Made by a program: the position numbers and the translations under genes. A DNA stretch of 64,000 bases, from assembly GCF_026343945.1 (NCBI RefSeq), contig NZ_JAPKNJ010000001.1, positions 1,488,001-1,552,000 of the forward strand, written 5' to 3'. The notes under the pieces are model-generated. The model searched no databases. It saw nothing but the letters and a program-made list of their open reading frames with translations, and was not told the DNA's origin. Within the stretch, counting starts at the first letter, position 1; each line of letters starts with the position of its first letter. This document shows positions 43,060 to 52,400 of the stretch, piece after piece. This stretch comes from Kaistia algarum. Its GTDB lineage: Bacteria > Pseudomonadota > Alphaproteobacteria > Rhizobiales > Kaistiaceae.

Positions 43060-43764
43060 TTACTCGGCAGCGATGCGGGCCGGCGACGCTTCGACGAAGC
43101 CCACTAATTCGTCCGTGGTCATAACGTCGGCGAAGATCGAGACCATGTTGGAGAGCGTCGCATTGTGCTCGGCGTCGGTCAGGGCGGCCGTCGCATCGGC
43201 CATGAAGATCACCTTGTAGTTCAGCTGCATGGCATCGCGCGCCGCCGATTCGCAGCAGCAATTGGTGACCGTTCCGGAGATGATGATCGTGTCGATGCCG
43301 CGCGCGCGCAGGATCCGGTTCAGCTCTGACGAGCCCTCCACGAAGACGCTGAAGCGGCTCTTCGGCACGACGATGTCGCGCTCGTAGATGTCGAGCTCCG
43401 GCATGATTTCGCCGCCCCAGGCGCCGGGTGCGAACAAAGCCTTGGCACGGGTCCCCCGCTCCTGCGTACAGAAATAATCGAGCCAGACCGACCAGCTCTT
43501 CGGCGTATCCTCCGTCACCTCGAACTTGACGAAGACATTGAGTCCACCCGCTTCGGCGAGCGCTGCACTGATGCGGTTGATGTTGGAAACAATCTCGCGG
43601 CAGGTCGGCACCTCCAATTCGCCGCCTACCTCGCCGAACGCATTCTGCATGTCGATCACGACATGCGCGGTCCGGGCCGGGTCGATGTCGCGGAAGATAT
43701 GTTCCTTGCCGCGCCAACGCTTCACGAAGCCCAGAATTTCGGGATCGATGGCGATCTTGTGCAT
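43060..43764 (-). CDS. Isochorismatase-fold cysteine hydrolase
   Basis: A 234-residue cysteine hydrolase. Seen: catalytic Asp in AHVVIDMQNAFGE, Lys in IVVPKSRFSVF and Cys in ISGTVTNCCCESAARDA, the D-K-C triad of the isochorismatase/nicotinamidase/carbamoylsarcosine amidohydrolase fold. The triple Cys (NCCCES) is notable; the middle Cys is at the usual nucleophile position. Start ATG 43764 with AAAGG upstream; the longer frame to 43878 is not supported. Divergent from an amidohydrolase, which suggests a joint role in cleaving an amide or ureido compound (inference). Confidence 0.88.
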   Translation of the reverse strand: MHKIAIDPEILGFVKRWRGKEHIFRDIDPARTAHVVIDMQNAFGEVGGELEVPTCREIVSNINRISAALAEAGGLNVFVKFEVTEDTPKSWSVWLDYFCTQERGTRAKALFAPGAWGGEIMPELDIYERDIVVPKSRFSVFVEGSSELNRILRARGIDTIIISGTVTNCCCESAARDAMQLNYKVIFMADATAALTDAEHNATLSNMVSIFADVMTTDELVGFVEASPARIAAE

Positions 43765-43941
43765 GTAGCTGCCTTTCGGGTCGATGCCGTCGTTCAAAGG
43801 CGAATTGAAGCTCAGTTTCGGCGATCGCCGCAATCCTTGGCATGATGTTTCTTTGTGCAGAACCGACCCATTCCGCACCCGGCCGCGTAGCGTCGCAGTC
43901 TCGCGCTGGTCTATGCTGCGCGCGCTTCAGGGAAATGTGAC

Positions 43942-45174
43942 ATGCCGTTTGACCTCGTCCTTTCCGGCGCCCACGTGCCGGAACTCTCCGATGCCCCGCT
44001 CTCGATCGGCGTTACCGACGGGCAGATCGAAGCTATCGGCACCACAATCGGGGCAGGAATCGTGGAGATGGATGCCAGCGGAAGGCTGGTGCTGCCGGGC
44101 TTCGTCGACAGCCACATCCATCTCGATAAATCCTGCATTCTCGACCGCTGCCGCGCCGAAGGTTCGCTGGCCGAGGCCATTGCCGAAGTGGCCCGGCTGA
44201 AACGGGACTTCGATGAGGAGGATGTCTACGCCCGCGCCGAGACCACGCTGGTCAAGGCGATCCTGCAAGGCACGACGCGCATCCGTACCCATGTTGAAGT
44301 CGATCCCCGGATCGGCCTCCGTTCCTTTGCCGCGCTCCAGCGGTTGAAGCGCGACTATGCCTTCGCCGTCGACATCGAGATTTGCGTGTTTCCGCAGGAG
44401 GGGCTTCTCAACGATCCGGGAACCGAGGAACTACTTGTCGAAGCCTGCGAGCGCGGCGCCGATCTGATCGGCGGGTGCCCCTATACCGATACGCAGCCCG
44501 AGGCCCAGATCGAGCGGATCTTCGCCATTGCCGGCCGTTTCGATCTCGATGTCGATTTCCATCTCGACTTCGACCTCGATCCAAGCTGGACGCATCTGGA
44601 CGCGGTCATCGCGGCGACGGAGCGGCTTGGCTGGGGCGGGCGGGTCGCGGTCGGCCATGTCACCAAGCTCTCCTCCATGCCGCGCGAGATTTTTGCCGAC
44701 TATGGCCGCCGCCTCGCCGCCGCCGGTATCGCCGTTACCGTGTTGCCTGCAACCGATCTTTTTCTGATGGGCCGAGCCTTCGAGTACGACGTTCCTCGAG
44801 GCGTGACGCCGGCGCACCGGCTCGCCGCGCTCGGCGTCACCTGCTCGCTCGCGACCAACAATGTCCTCAACCCGTTCACGCCCTTCGGCGATGCGTCGCT
44901 CGGCCGTATCGCCAATCTCTATGCCAACATCGCGCAGCTCGGTCGCCGCGCCGAGATGCTTGGCTGTCTCGACATGGTGACAGCCTCGCCGGCAAGGCTG
45001 ATGCGCTGCTCCGACTATGGCATCGCCGTCGGCAACCCGGCCGACCTCGTCGTTATGGACGCGGTCGATCCCGCCCTCGCCATCGCCGAGATCGCGCCGC
45101 CGCTGATGGGCTTCAAGCGTGGCATCCAGACTTTCGAGCGCCCGGCCGCGCGGCTCATCCGGCCCGTCCGATGA
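43942..45174 (+). CDS. Amidohydrolase family protein, cytosine-deaminase-like with altered active site
   Basis: A 410-residue amidohydrolase-superfamily protein of the cytosine-deaminase-like branch. Seen: the metal motif HxH in VDSHIHLDKS, a His in VDFHLDFDLDPS, and a His in VGHVTKLSSM. Compared with E. coli CodA, the catalytic Glu after the third His is Phe here (HLDF instead of HxDE) and the metal-ligand Asp of strand 8 is Asn (ATNNVLNPF instead of HDDVFDPW). So the classical deaminase chemistry is unlikely; it may be a different hydrolase or bind metal differently. Start ATG 43942. Divergent from an isochorismatase-fold hydrolase; follows the sugar/PLP operon on the map but is a separate unit. 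Confidence 0.83.
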   Translation: MPFDLVLSGAHVPELSDAPLSIGVTDGQIEAIGTTIGAGIVEMDASGRLVLPGFVDSHIHLDKSCILDRCRAEGSLAEAIAEVARLKRDFDEEDVYARAETTLVKAILQGTTRIRTHVEVDPRIGLRSFAALQRLKRDYAFAVDIEICVFPQEGLLNDPGTEELLVEACERGADLIGGCPYTDTQPEAQIERIFAIAGRFDLDVDFHLDFDLDPSWTHLDAVIAATERLGWGGRVAVGHVTKLSSMPREIFADYGRRLAAAGIAVTVLPATDLFLMGRAFEYDVPRGVTPAHRLAALGVTCSLATNNVLNPFTPFGDASLGRIANLYANIAQLGRRAEMLGCLDMVTASPARLMRCSDYGIAVGNPADLVVMDAVDPALAIAEIAPPLMGFKRGIQTFERPAARLIRPVR

Positions 45175-45270
45175 TATGACCGGCGAAGCGGCGCTTTGCG
45201 CGCTCAGCTTTGTTGACAAGGCCGGCTCAGTCCTGTCCGATCCCCGGCGGCCAAGCGGGCGAGGGTTCGA

Positions 45271-47073
45271 GTGATCGGTGAAACGCGTTTGAAGCCGACG
45301 GCCCTCTGGGCAGCCATCGCCATGGTGGTGGGGATCGGTATCGTGGAGGCGCTCGATCAGTTCGGCGCGCCGCCGATGCTGGCCGCGTTCTTCCCGCTGC
45401 TGCCGATCGCCATCGTCCTGATCGCCGGCCTGCGCATGGGCAGCCTGACCTTCACCGACATGATCCGCGGTGGCGCCTTTGGCGAGACGGCGACGGGATG
45501 GGCGGTCGCCGGCCTTTCCACCGGCGCGGTGCTGCTGGTCGCGGCGCCGATGGCGACCGCCTTCGGTGGCTTTGAAGGTCTCCTTCTCCTTGCCGCGCTG
45601 CTGGCTGGATTCGGGCTGGCCGCTTTCCTGCTCGTACCGACGCTGCGAGCCACGAGCGAGCCTACCTTGGCCGCAGCCATCGGCACTCGCTTCGGCAGCG
45701 GCGCCCGATCGCTTGCCGCGATCGCGATCGGCCTCGCGCTGGTCCCCCTCCTCGCCGCAGAGGCCTCGCTTGCCGGGCTCATGGCGTCGCGCATGCTCGG
45801 CGTGTCCGCCGGGCCCGTACGCGACGGCCTGATCGTGCTGGCGTTGATCGCATGCCTGATCGGCGGGGTACGGGCCGCCCTCGCCATGGCGGCGATCGCG
45901 ACGCCGATCGTTGCCCTCGCCTATTGGACGCCAGTCGCCATCGTCTCGCTCGATTTGAGCGCGTTTCCCATGCCGTGGATCGGACTTGCCGAGGGCGCGA
46001 TGGCGAGTGCGCCGGCGCGCGTGTCGGGGACAATCGTTCTGGCGCTGGTCATCTGTCTCGTCGCTGGCGTCGCCACGCTGCCGACGCTGCTGCTGCCGGC
46101 ATGGTCGAAGCGGAAGCGTCCGACGGGTCCGCGCAGCCGCTGGATCGCCTTCTGTGTCGCCGGCGCCCTCATCCTGGCGGCGCCGAGCTACGCTCTGCTC
46201 GGCAGCGGCCTCGGCATTGACGCGACCGTCAACCCGGCAGGCCTGGTGCTCAACTTCGCTGGAAGCGCCAGCCTTTCCGCCCTGCCCTCCGTGCTGCTCA
46301 TCGGCGGGCTGTTGGTCGCGGCGCTCGTCGCTGCCACGGCCCTGCTCGCCACAGCGGCGGCGGGAATCGGCAATGATCTTTATGCCGAGCTTATCGAGGG
46401 CTCGGCGCCGGAGGGCCGGCGGATCTTCATCGCGCGGCTTTCGATGGTCGTTATCGCCCTTTGCGCAGCAGGTCTCTCCCGGGCGACGCAGGACGATGTG
46501 GCGCTGCTTGCCGGCAGTGGACTTTCGATCAGCGCCGCCAGCCTCGGCCCGCTGCTGCTCGTCGGCTGGCCCATCCGAAGCGTCGGCTCGGTCGCCGCCG
46601 TCTCCGCCATTTCGGTCGGGCTCTGGCTGACCGTCGCCGATATCGGCCTCGCCCTCCTGTTCCCGGATGTCGCCGGCCGGTTCCTCGGCATGGGCACGAT
46701 CGCCCCGACCGTGCTCGGCCCGACGGGCTGGTTCGGATTGCCGGTGGCCCTTTCGGGGATGACCGGCGTGATCTTCGGCGTCATCACGCTATGGGCCGTG
46801 ACGGAGCTGCCGCGCACGGATTGGCGCAGGCTCGGCATCAAGCTTCAGCAGGCCGGGGCGACGACGCTCGCCGCCGCCCGCCGCACGGCCGAACAGGTCC
46901 GACCGAAAGCGGCGGCGGTTCCTTCGGCCTCAGAACCTTCTCCGGCGGCCTCCCTTCCAACCAGCGACACGCCAATGGCCAATCCGGTGTCGCCGACCGA
47001 ACCAGTCGCCATGTCGTCCTCCAGCCCGCCAACCCAATCGGCTGCCCCGGCGGCCGAAACTCCTGCATCCTGA
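45271..47073 (+). CDS. Divergent sodium/solute-symporter-like membrane protein with Pro/Ala/Ser tail
   Basis: A 600-residue protein with about twelve or more hydrophobic segments in the first 520 residues and a disordered C-terminal tail of about 80 residues rich in Pro, Ala, Ser and Thr. Segments such as RFGSGARSLAAIAIGLALVPLLA and ATALLATAAAGIGNDLYAELI resemble the SSS (ActP-like) family, but the family signature is weak, so this is a tentative call. Start GTG 45271 with CGAGGG upstream. The next gene, pip, begins 13 bases after the stop, so they may be cotranscribed. The solute is unknown. Confidence 0.6.
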   Translation: MIGETRLKPTALWAAIAMVVGIGIVEALDQFGAPPMLAAFFPLLPIAIVLIAGLRMGSLTFTDMIRGGAFGETATGWAVAGLSTGAVLLVAAPMATAFGGFEGLLLLAALLAGFGLAAFLLVPTLRATSEPTLAAAIGTRFGSGARSLAAIAIGLALVPLLAAEASLAGLMASRMLGVSAGPVRDGLIVLALIACLIGGVRAALAMAAIATPIVALAYWTPVAIVSLDLSAFPMPWIGLAEGAMASAPARVSGTIVLALVICLVAGVATLPTLLLPAWSKRKRPTGPRSRWIAFCVAGALILAAPSYALLGSGLGIDATVNPAGLVLNFAGSASLSALPSVLLIGGLLVAALVAATALLATAAAGIGNDLYAELIEGSAPEGRRIFIARLSMVVIALCAAGLSRATQDDVALLAGSGLSISAASLGPLLLVGWPIRSVGSVAAVSAISVGLWLTVADIGLALLFPDVAGRFLGMGTIAPTVLGPTGWFGLPVALSGMTGVIFGVITLWAVTELPRTDWRRLGIKLQQAGATTLAAARRTAEQVRPKAAAVPSASEPSPAASLPTSDTPMANPVSPTEPVAMSSSSPPTQSAAPAAETPAS

Positions 47074-47085
47074 AAGGTCACGCCC

Positions 47086-48063
47086 GTGCCAGCCGACAGC
47101 TTCGTCGAGCCGCCCCGCAAGCAGCTCTTCCCGTCGATCGAGCCCTATGCCGTCCACCGCCTCAAGGTCTCTGACCTGCATGAGATTTATGTCGAGGAAT
47201 GTGGCAATCCGAACGGCAAGCCCGTGTTGATGGTCCATGGCGGGCCGGGCGCCGGCTGCGGACCCAACATGCGGCGCTATCACGACCCCGAGGCCTATCG
47301 GATCATTCTCTTCGATCAGCGCGGCTGTGGCCGGTCCAGCCCGCATGCGGAGCTACGGGAGAACACGACCTGGGACCTCGTGGCCGACATGGAGCGTATC
47401 CGCGAGCATCTCGGCATCGATCGCTGGCAGATCTTCGGCGGGTCCTGGGGCTCCTGCCTCGGCCTCGCCTATGCCGAAACCCACCCCGAACGGGTAAGCG
47501 AAATGCTGCTGCGCGGCATCTTCACGCTGAGGCAGAGCGAGTTGCTGTGGTTTTACCAGGAGGGCGCTTCCTGGATCCTGCCGGAGGCGTTCGAGGCGTA
47601 TCAGTCCGAGATCCCCGAGGCAGAGCGTGGCGACATGATCGGCGCCTATTACAAACGCCTGACGGGAGACGATGAAGCCACGCGGCTGAGCGCAGCGCGC
47701 GCCTGGAGCATGTGGGAGGGCGGCGCGCTGTCCCTGCTTCCCGATCCGAGCCGCGTTGCTGCCTTCGGGTCGCCCTATTACGCGCTCGCCTTCGCGCGGA
47801 TCGAATGCCACTACTTCGTCCATCGCGGCTTTTTCGATCGCGACGACCATCTGCTTGCCCATGCCGATCGGATCGCCGACATTCCGGGCGCGATCATCCA
47901 TGGGCGCTACGATCTCTGCACCCCGGTGGCGATCGCCTATGAGCTTTCCAAGGTCTGGCCGAAGGCCGAGTTGCGGATCGTCCCGGACGGCGGCCACGCC
48001 ATGTCGGAGCCCGGCCTCGTGCATGAACTCGTCGCGGCGACAGAGCGGTTCAAGACCGCCTGA
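47086..48063 (+). CDS. pip: Prolyl aminopeptidase
   Basis: A 325-residue alpha/beta-hydrolase that removes N-terminal proline from peptides. Seen: the opening YAVHRLKVSDLHEIYVEECGNP, the oxyanion motif MVHGGPGAGCGP, the nucleophile elbow GGSWGSCLGLAYA with catalytic Ser, catalytic Asp in IHGRYDLCTP and His in VPDGGHAMSEP. This is a textbook Pip sequence. GTG 47086 is the only reasonable start. It ends 13 bases before a convergent gene; peptide-derived proline would feed central metabolism. Confidence 0.95.
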   Translation: MPADSFVEPPRKQLFPSIEPYAVHRLKVSDLHEIYVEECGNPNGKPVLMVHGGPGAGCGPNMRRYHDPEAYRIILFDQRGCGRSSPHAELRENTTWDLVADMERIREHLGIDRWQIFGGSWGSCLGLAYAETHPERVSEMLLRGIFTLRQSELLWFYQEGASWILPEAFEAYQSEIPEAERGDMIGAYYKRLTGDDEATRLSAARAWSMWEGGALSLLPDPSRVAAFGSPYYALAFARIECHYFVHRGFFDRDDHLLAHADRIADIPGAIIHGRYDLCTPVAIAYELSKVWPKAELRIVPDGGHAMSEPGLVHELVAATERFKTA

Positions 48064-48075
48064 TCGCCCGGATCG

Positions 48076-48573
48076 TCAGGTCCGGTTGTCGTCGCCGCGC
48101 TTCATTTCGCGCATCAGGCCAAAGAAGCGCCGCATCAGCTCCTCGCTGAAATCGAGGGCGCGCTGCGCTTCTTCGTCCGAGGAAAGATCGGGCGAAGCGA
48201 CGGGCGCGGCCTTCTTGTCATGCTCGAGCGTCTCGACGCGCATGCGCAGCGCCGCCAGTTCGCGGACAAGCGTTTCGATCTGTTCACTAAGCGCCGACAG
48301 CCGGTCAGGCTGGTTCAGCACGTCCTCGGGTATCGTCGCGCAGCGCCACGGCGCGGCGGCATCCGCCGTTTCGCGCCGGCAATGGGAGACGATTCCGGTG
48401 CGGGTATCGAGCCGGACGAAACCGCCTTCCGAGGGCACCATGGTGAAGCGGCCAGCCTCCGGGACCGGGGCCTCTACGGGCGGGGGCGCATCCTCGGCCC
48501 GCGCCGACGGCAGGGCAACCCAGCTTGAAACCGTCAGCGAAAGGACGGCGATGCAGGCGGCAAGACCTCTCAT
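48076..48573 (-). CDS. Secreted coiled-coil protein, periplasmic
   Basis: A 165-residue protein with an N-terminal signal peptide (RGLAACIAVLSLTVSSWVALPSARA, cleavage near residue 27) and a C-terminal helix region (LSALSEQIETLVRELAALRMRVETLEHD). The middle has FTMVPSEGGFVRLDTRTGIVSHC with one Cys and a second in WRCATI, possible disulfide. ATG 48573 is chosen; GGAGGAG at 48581-48587 is 7 bases away, while a GTG at 48579 would be too close. Small proteins with a DTRTGxxSxC motif are common in this order and of unknown function. Confidence 0.72.
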   Translation of the reverse strand: MRGLAACIAVLSLTVSSWVALPSARAEDAPPPVEAPVPEAGRFTMVPSEGGFVRLDTRTGIVSHCRRETADAAAPWRCATIPEDVLNQPDRLSALSEQIETLVRELAALRMRVETLEHDKKAAPVASPDLSSDEEAQRALDFSEELMRRFFGLMREMKRGDDNRT

Positions 48574-48651
48574 GATCACGCTCCTCCGGCCCAGCCAGAA
48601 CCAAGACTAGCACGCGCGGACGGCCGGCGGGCGACGCTTCGCCCGCTCGCC

Positions 48652-49107
48652 TCAACTGCCGCCGCCGGCTTCCTTCTGCCGTAACAGTCCGCTGACGACA
48701 TGCACCGTACGGCGCAGCTCATCGAGCGCCTTTTCGATCTCGACCTTCTGCCCCTCCAGGATGCCGATCTGCTCGTTGAACCGCCGGAGCGCCAGTTGCA
48801 TCTGCTGCACCTGACCGTCCTTCAGGTCGTAGAGCTCCAGCATGTCCTTGATCTCCATGAGCGAGAAGCCGACCTTCTTGCCCATGAGCACAAGTTTGAG
48901 CCGGCCACGATCGCGCCGGGAATAGATACGGTTCAGGCCGTCGCGGCTCGGATTGAGCAGGCCCTTGTCCTCATAGAAGCGCAAGGTGCGCAGCGTCACG
49001 CCGAATTCGCGCGACAGATCCCCGATGGTAAAGCTCGTCTGCCGATTGCCGTCGGGAATTCCCGTCGCATCGATGTCGTCTCTCGAAATATCGGCAAACT
49101 GCGCCAT
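48652..49107 (-). CDS. MerR-family transcriptional regulator
   Basis: A 151-residue regulator. Seen: FTIGDLSREFGVTLRTLRFYEDKGLLNPSRDG, a canonical MerR helix-turn-helix, then the RLKLVLMGKKVGFSLMEIKDMLELYDL segment and a C-terminal dimerisation helix. No metal-binding cysteines in the effector region, so it is of the organic-signal or unassigned type. ATG 49107 is chosen over an in-frame start at 49158. It faces the PodJ-like gene across 306 bases. Such MerR proteins in alphaproteobacteria are sometimes linked to fatty acid or acyl-CoA use, but neighbours here give no hint. Confidence 0.87.
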   Translation of the reverse strand: MAQFADISRDDIDATGIPDGNRQTSFTIGDLSREFGVTLRTLRFYEDKGLLNPSRDGLNRIYSRRDRGRLKLVLMGKKVGFSLMEIKDMLELYDLKDGQVQQMQLALRRFNEQIGILEGQKVEIEKALDELRRTVHVVSGLLRQKEAGGGS

Positions 49108-49413
49108 ACGCTTCCAACCCAAACTGCCGCCTAGACCCGCCTCTTCAACCAGCGACACAAATCATATCGAGGTCTTGCCGTGCGGATAGGGCAAGGTGAA
49201 GGCGGGCAGCTGTCATCATTGCCGCATCTTGGCGAACGGATCGCTCAGAAACGGTTAAATCTCCTTACCGAACCGTCGCCGCGATGCCTATCGGTTAACT
49301 CCCTGTTTACCATGATCGACCGAAACTCGCCTCCATGAGGGATTCGCCCGCCGGGCTGCGGCGACGGGGACCAGCAGAAAGATGCTCACCAGGGCGTCCA
49401 GGGGCCAGACGAG
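49108..49413. other. Divergent promoter region merR / podJ-like gene
   Basis: These 306 bases carry no ORF I support. Around 49250-49315 the composition is AT-richer, with two GGTTAA words (49253, 49293), a pattern that is common in cell-cycle promoters of this group. The region 49190-49413 carries the promoter of the large PodJ-like gene. A candidate CtrA-like site is listed separately. Confidence 0.45.
49295..49310 (+). promoter_or_regulatory. CtrA-like site TTAA-N7-TTTAC
   Basis: TTAA (49295-49298), seven bases, then TTTAC (49306-49310) matches the alphaproteobacterial CtrA consensus TTAA-N7-TTAAC at eight of nine positions. It lies 104 bases upstream of the PodJ-like start. Polarity genes are under cell-cycle control in Caulobacter and rhizobia (family knowledge), so the match is plausible, but one short degenerate site is weak evidence. 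Confidence 0.3.
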
Positions 49414-52400
49414 ATGAGATCGGGCAGCAGATCCGGCTATGAGGTCAGCGAAAGCGGCTCCGCCCAACCGCCGCGACCGAAGGGCTCACTGAGATCGGGC
49501 GACGAGGCAAGCGCCGCGCGTATCGCTGCGCTTTCGGCCCTTGTCGACGAACTCAGCGGCCAGATCGATGCGATCGAGGGATCCTCGCGACGCGAGGCCA
49601 TACGGCGCGGCGTGAGGCAGGCTGCCGCGCAACCCGAACCCCGGCCGGTTCGGTCAGAGCCATCCCGCCCCGACCCACAAACCGAACGCCTCGGCGCCAT
49701 CGAAAGCCGGCTGGCCGCCATCGCCGCGCAGATCGCCAAGCGCGAGGCACCGGCCCAAGCCTCGCCGACACCTCGGCGCGAAGAAATCGGCCCTCTGCAG
49801 TCGGCCATTGCCGAGATTTCGGCCCGCCAGCAGACGATCGATCGCGTCAGCGGTCCGAAGCTCCCTGCCGTCGACACGATCGCCCTCGAAGATGCGTTGC
49901 AGGCGCTGCGCGAGGAGATCGTCGCACTGGATCGCCGCATCGTCAGCGAAGTGCGACGCGGCGAGGAATTCGGCCGTTCGCTGCGCTCGGAACTCGTTGA
50001 GCGGGCGAGCCCGCCGGCATCGTCCGCGACCGAGGCCGCCCTTGCCGGGCTGCGCTCCGATCTCGCCGGCATCCGGCAGGGGCTGGAGCTTGCCGCGCGC
50101 GAGACGACGCTCGCCAGCGTCGAATCGGGCTATGGCCACATGATCGAGCGGCTCGACGATATCGTCCGCCGTGTTCCCGAGCGCGAGCGGCTCGACACGA
50201 TCAGCCGGGAGATTGCCCGGTTGGCCGACAGGGTCGAGCAGGCACCACGTCCGCGCGAGATCGATGGCGAACTCGAGGACATCCGCAACGCCATCGCCTC
50301 GATCGCGACGCGGCGGCCGGACGATACGCTTTCCGTGCAGATCGCGGAGCTTCGGCAGGCCGTCGAGCGGATCGGCGAGACGGCGGGCCGCACCGGCGAC
50401 GTGTCGCGGATCGAAGACCGTCTTGACGCCATCGCGGGACGGCTGGACGGCTCGGGGGAGCGGCGGCTTGCTGATCTCGCCACGGCCATCGAGAAACTCG
50501 CCGCGCGGCCGCGCGAGAATGTCGACCTCTCGCATATCGAGCGCGACATCGGCGCGATGCGGCGCGAAATCGACGGCTTCGCAAAGGGCACCGACCCAGT
50601 CGTGCTGATCCGCCTGGAACAGCAGGTGGCGGCCATTCGCTCGGCGCTTGAAGAGAAGCTGCCCGTTCAGGGAGATCTCCATTCGGCGGCGCTGCTGCGC
50701 CTGGAAGAGCGGCTGGACGCCTTGGCCGGCCGGTTCGACGCGATCGCCGATCTTCCGAACCTGATCGCTCCGGCTTCCGGCGAGGCCCTTGCCGGGCTCC
50801 GCTCGGAGATTGCCGACCTTCGAAGCGACGTCGTGCAGCGCCAGCCGGCGCGCTTCGACGAGATCGAAGATCAGATGCGCCATCTGGTCCGGCGCCTCGA
50901 CGACGCGGCGAGCCGCGAGGACGGTCCGGGGCTGGCATCGCTCGAAGCCCAGGTCGGAGCGCTCGCCGAAAAGCTGGCCTTTGCCGAGCCCGGCGCCGAT
51001 GCGCTGTCCAAGGTCGAAGCCAATCTCGACCGGCTGCAGCAACTGCTCGCCGATGCACGGCACGAGACGATCGAGACCGCCCGCGTGACGGCCCGCACGA
51101 CGCTGGAGGAATTCGCCGGCTCGCTCGCTTCCGGCCATGACGACGAGATGGTTCGCGCCCTGCGCGAGGATCTGCGCCGCCTGCAGGATGCGGCGCTCCA
51201 TTCCGACCGGCAGAACCAGGACACGCTCGAGGCGGTGCACGACACGCTCGCCAAGGTCGTCGACCGGATCGCCCAGCTGGAGGCCGAGGACAGCGGCCAC
51301 GCGGCGACCTATTCTTCCATCAAGGAGCGCGCCCGCAGCGCCGTCCCGGCTCGTCCCATGGCGGGGGATTTGCCCGAAGATCACCGCCCGCTGGCTCCCG
51401 GATCCGGCAAGCCCGACGTTGCCGGCGTCTCGATTCGGCCGGAAGGCGACGTCGCGGTTCGTGCGGGCGACCGCAAGGCCGATTTCATTGCCGCCGCGCG
51501 CCGCGCCGCCCAGGCTGCCCAGGTCGAGACCGCCAAGGCCCGCGCCGAGGAGCGTGAGGCCAGCGAAGCGGACGAGAAGCCGGGGCCGTTCGCCCGGATC
51601 GGCCAAGCGCTGCGCTCCCGCCGCCGCCCGCTCGTGCTCGCCATCGCCGCTGTCGTTCTGGCGATTGGCGCCGCCAAGCTCGGTCCTCCCCTGCAGGACC
51701 GGATTGTCGAAGCCCTTGCACCGGCCGTCGCGATCGATCGCACGAGCGATCTGGACCCGACCGCGACCGGCTCGGTGGCGAAGCCGGTGCGCAATGCCGC
51801 CGCCAATCCGGCACCCGCTCCCGTGGCGCCAAAGCCGGCAATTGTCGCCGCCTCGCCCATGGTCGCCCCGAAGCCGAACAGCGAAGCGATCGCCTTCTCG
51901 CAGGATCCGTTCTCAGGCTATCTGAGCGCCGCCGCCGTCCCGCCGACGCCCGAGATCGAGAAATCGACGGCCTCCTCACTGGACTATGCGCTCGTTCAGG
52001 CCGCTGCAACCAAGGGCGACCCGATCGCCGCCTTCGTGATGGCCCGGCACCTCGCCGAACCCGCCATCGGCAAGCCGGACATCAAGCTCGCCGCTGAATG
52101 GTATGAGCGCTCGGCCAAAGCCGGCTTCGCGCTCGCCCAATATCGTGTCGGCAGCCTCTATGAGCGCGGCGACGGCGTGAAGCTCGACGTCGCCCTAGCG
52201 CAACGCTGGTATGAGAAGGCCAGCCTGCAGGGCAATGCACGCGCCACGCACAACCTCGCCGTCCTGATCAGCGAGGGCGCCAATGGCCAGCCGGACTACA
52301 AGCGTGCCGCCTCGCTGTTCGAGGTCGCGGCTGCTTATGGCGTCGCCGACAGCCAGTACAATCTCGGCGTTCTCTATGCGCGCGGCCTCGGCGTGCCGGT

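Noticed and set aside
43794..43833. Palindrome CGGCGATCGCCG between divergent hydrolase genes as operator
   Set aside because: The sequence is a perfect 12-bp dyad but made of GC-rich words that are very common in this genome (CGATCG); chance occurrence cannot be excluded.
49654..51606. 650-codon antisense frame within the PodJ-like gene
   Set aside because: A shadow of a repetitive coiled-coil region; no start signal and no recognisable motif.
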